From assembly GCA_029776555.1 (NCBI GenBank), contig JAKOSZ010000080.1:1-7202 (forward strand): 7,202 nucleotides of DNA, given 5' to 3'. The notes beneath the pieces were generated by a model. The model saw only the letters and a program-made list of their open reading frames with translations. It was not told the DNA's origin and searched no databases. Positions 6,440 to 7,202 of this stretch are shown piece by piece. Each line of letters starts with the position of its first letter. The stretch's first letter is position 1. The position numbers were made by a program, and so were the translations under genes. Source of the stretch: Bacillota bacterium. GTDB taxonomy: Bacteria > Bacillota > Clostridia > Acetivibrionales > JAKOSZ01.

Positions 6440-6476
6440 TTCCCTATTACCCCAATATAAAAGTAAATATACAAGC

Positions 6477-6508
6477 GGCGGGACAGAGGATTGCCCTCTG
6501 CCCCTGCC
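6477..6508 (-). terminator. Strong intercistronic hairpin between binding-protein and permease genes
   Basis: As read on the minus strand, GGGGCAGAGG pairs with CCTCTGTCCC around a GCAAT loop. That gives ten continuous pairs with one G-U wobble, extendable by three more past a bulged A. A T-rich but interrupted stretch follows (6453-6475), so termination is probably partial. Such hairpins after a solute-binding-protein gene commonly protect the upstream message and reduce downstream transcription, giving excess binding protein over permease. That role is inferred here from position. Confidence 0.6.
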
Positions 6509-6547
6509 CAATTCTTATATATCATAAACTTATTCAGTTCGGCAAGT

Positions 6548-7202
6548 TTATTCGGCTAAATCCAGTCCGTACTTCTTGGCCAATGCAGCCATGGTGCCGT
6601 CTTCAATAAATTCTTCGAAAATCTTGTTCACTTCCTCACAAATGTCAGAGCCCTTGCGGAAGGCAACCCCGTAATTCTCTTCGGCCAGGCGGTCTACAAT
6701 ATCAATATCTGCATAACTGGTGCCCGGCCCCGTCATGGTCTTTGCCAGAGTCAGGTCCAGCACAGCCGCGTCAGCAGTCCCGGCTTTCAATTCCAGCAGG
6801 CAATCGGTCTGCAAAGTTTTGGGAACATATTTTGCCTTCTTCAGGTTTTCGTCAGCCTTAATGGTGTCTTCACCGACAGAGCCCTGCTCAGCCACCACAG
6901 TCTTGCCTACCAGGGATGCCGTACCGTTATAGGCGGCGCCCTTCTTCATCAGGACCACCTGGGCATTCTTTACGTAAGGCCTGGTGATCTCCATGGTTTC
7001 CTGGCGCTCGGGAGTGATTGTCATGCCGTTCCAAATGCAGTCAATGGATTTCGCCTTCAGTTCCACTTCCTTGGTATCCCAGTTGATCACAACAAATTCA
7101 GGCTCAACACCGAGCTTCTCACAGGTAAGTATGGCCAGTTCCGTGTCAAAACCGGTAAAAACGCCGTTTTCATCGGTATAATTCATGGGTTCATAGTTGG
7201 TG
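6548..7202 (-). CDS. Amino-acid ABC transporter substrate-binding protein, family 3 (partial, N-terminus off right edge)
   Basis: The frame is open at the right edge (TNYEPMNYTDENG is read before and through the first internal ATG at 7186), so signal peptide and start lie beyond the window; 217 residues are visible. The sequence follows the family 3 periplasmic-type binding fold: FTGFDTELA early, then WNGMTITPER, where the arginine normally holds the ligand carboxylate. AEQGSVGEDT forms the second-lobe ligand loop, and AAVLDLTLAK carries the aspartate that normally binds the ligand amino group. In a Gram-positive host it would be a membrane-anchored lipoprotein delivering a polar or charged amino acid to the permease. 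The exact ligand cannot be read. It ends in TAA and is followed by a strong hairpin before the permease gene, as expected for the highly expressed first gene of such an operon. Confidence 0.94.
   Translation of the reverse strand, partial: TNYEPMNYTDENGVFTGFDTELAILTCEKLGVEPEFVVINWDTKEVELKAKSIDCIWNGMTITPERQETMEITRPYVKNAQVVLMKKGAAYNGTASLVGKTVVAEQGSVGEDTIKADENLKKAKYVPKTLQTDCLLELKAGTADAAVLDLTLAKTMTGPGTSYADIDIVDRLAEENYGVAFRKGSDICEEVNKIFEEFIEDGTMAALAKKYGLDLAE

Noticed and set aside
6440..6511. An upstream extension of the permease to a TTG at 6511
   Set aside because: The extra 24 codons run through a stable hairpin, have no good ribosome site, and do not resemble the N-terminus of this permease family.

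Overview
The window looks like chromosomal DNA from a low-to-mid GC Gram-positive bacterium, most likely a member of Bacillota/Clostridia. The reasons are strong GGAGG-type Shine-Dalgarno sites, use of GTG and TTG starts, U-tract terminator logic, and a polar amino-acid ABC transporter and a short Na/Pi transporter of the kind common in that group. The taxonomic call is inference from style, not from a marker gene. The region is densely coding. I see no tRNA, rRNA, insertion sequence, CRISPR array or phage gene.

Left part (1-1960, minus strand): one long open frame enters from the left edge and reads without a stop for 653 codons, up to a GTG start at 1960. It has an SdrD_B-like beta-sandwich domain near its N-terminus and an HELFH zinc-metalloprotease core. 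Its closest type is the MXAN_6640-like putative metalloprotease group. It is cysteine-rich, with three CxxC pairs, and shows no signal peptide. This is the least ordinary gene in the window. A 161-bp divergent intergenic region with a bulged hairpin separates it from a plus-strand Na+/phosphate-type transporter (2122-3075) that lacks the usual PhoU-like C-terminal domain. That gene converges with the next one, with a single base between stop codons.

Right part (3077-7202, minus strand): six genes all read leftward. In transcription order they are an amino-acid-binding protein (N-terminus beyond the right edge), an ABC permease, an ABC ATPase, a Nudix hydrolase, a GNAT acetyltransferase and a class I SAM-dependent methyltransferase. 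The first three form a complete polar amino-acid uptake system. A strong hairpin between binding protein and permease probably favours expression of the binding protein. A hairpin with a six-T run follows the GNAT gene, and the methyltransferase ribosome-binding site begins immediately after it. The methyltransferase is therefore either controlled by read-through or driven by a promoter inside the GNAT gene.

Two start codons are revised inward from the longest open frame: the permease to 6439 and the methyltransferase to 3817. In both cases the longer version would translate through an RNA hairpin and add residues that do not resemble the family. No complete novel multi-gene system is evident. 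The metalloprotease and the terminator/leader in front of the methyltransferase deserve the closest look.
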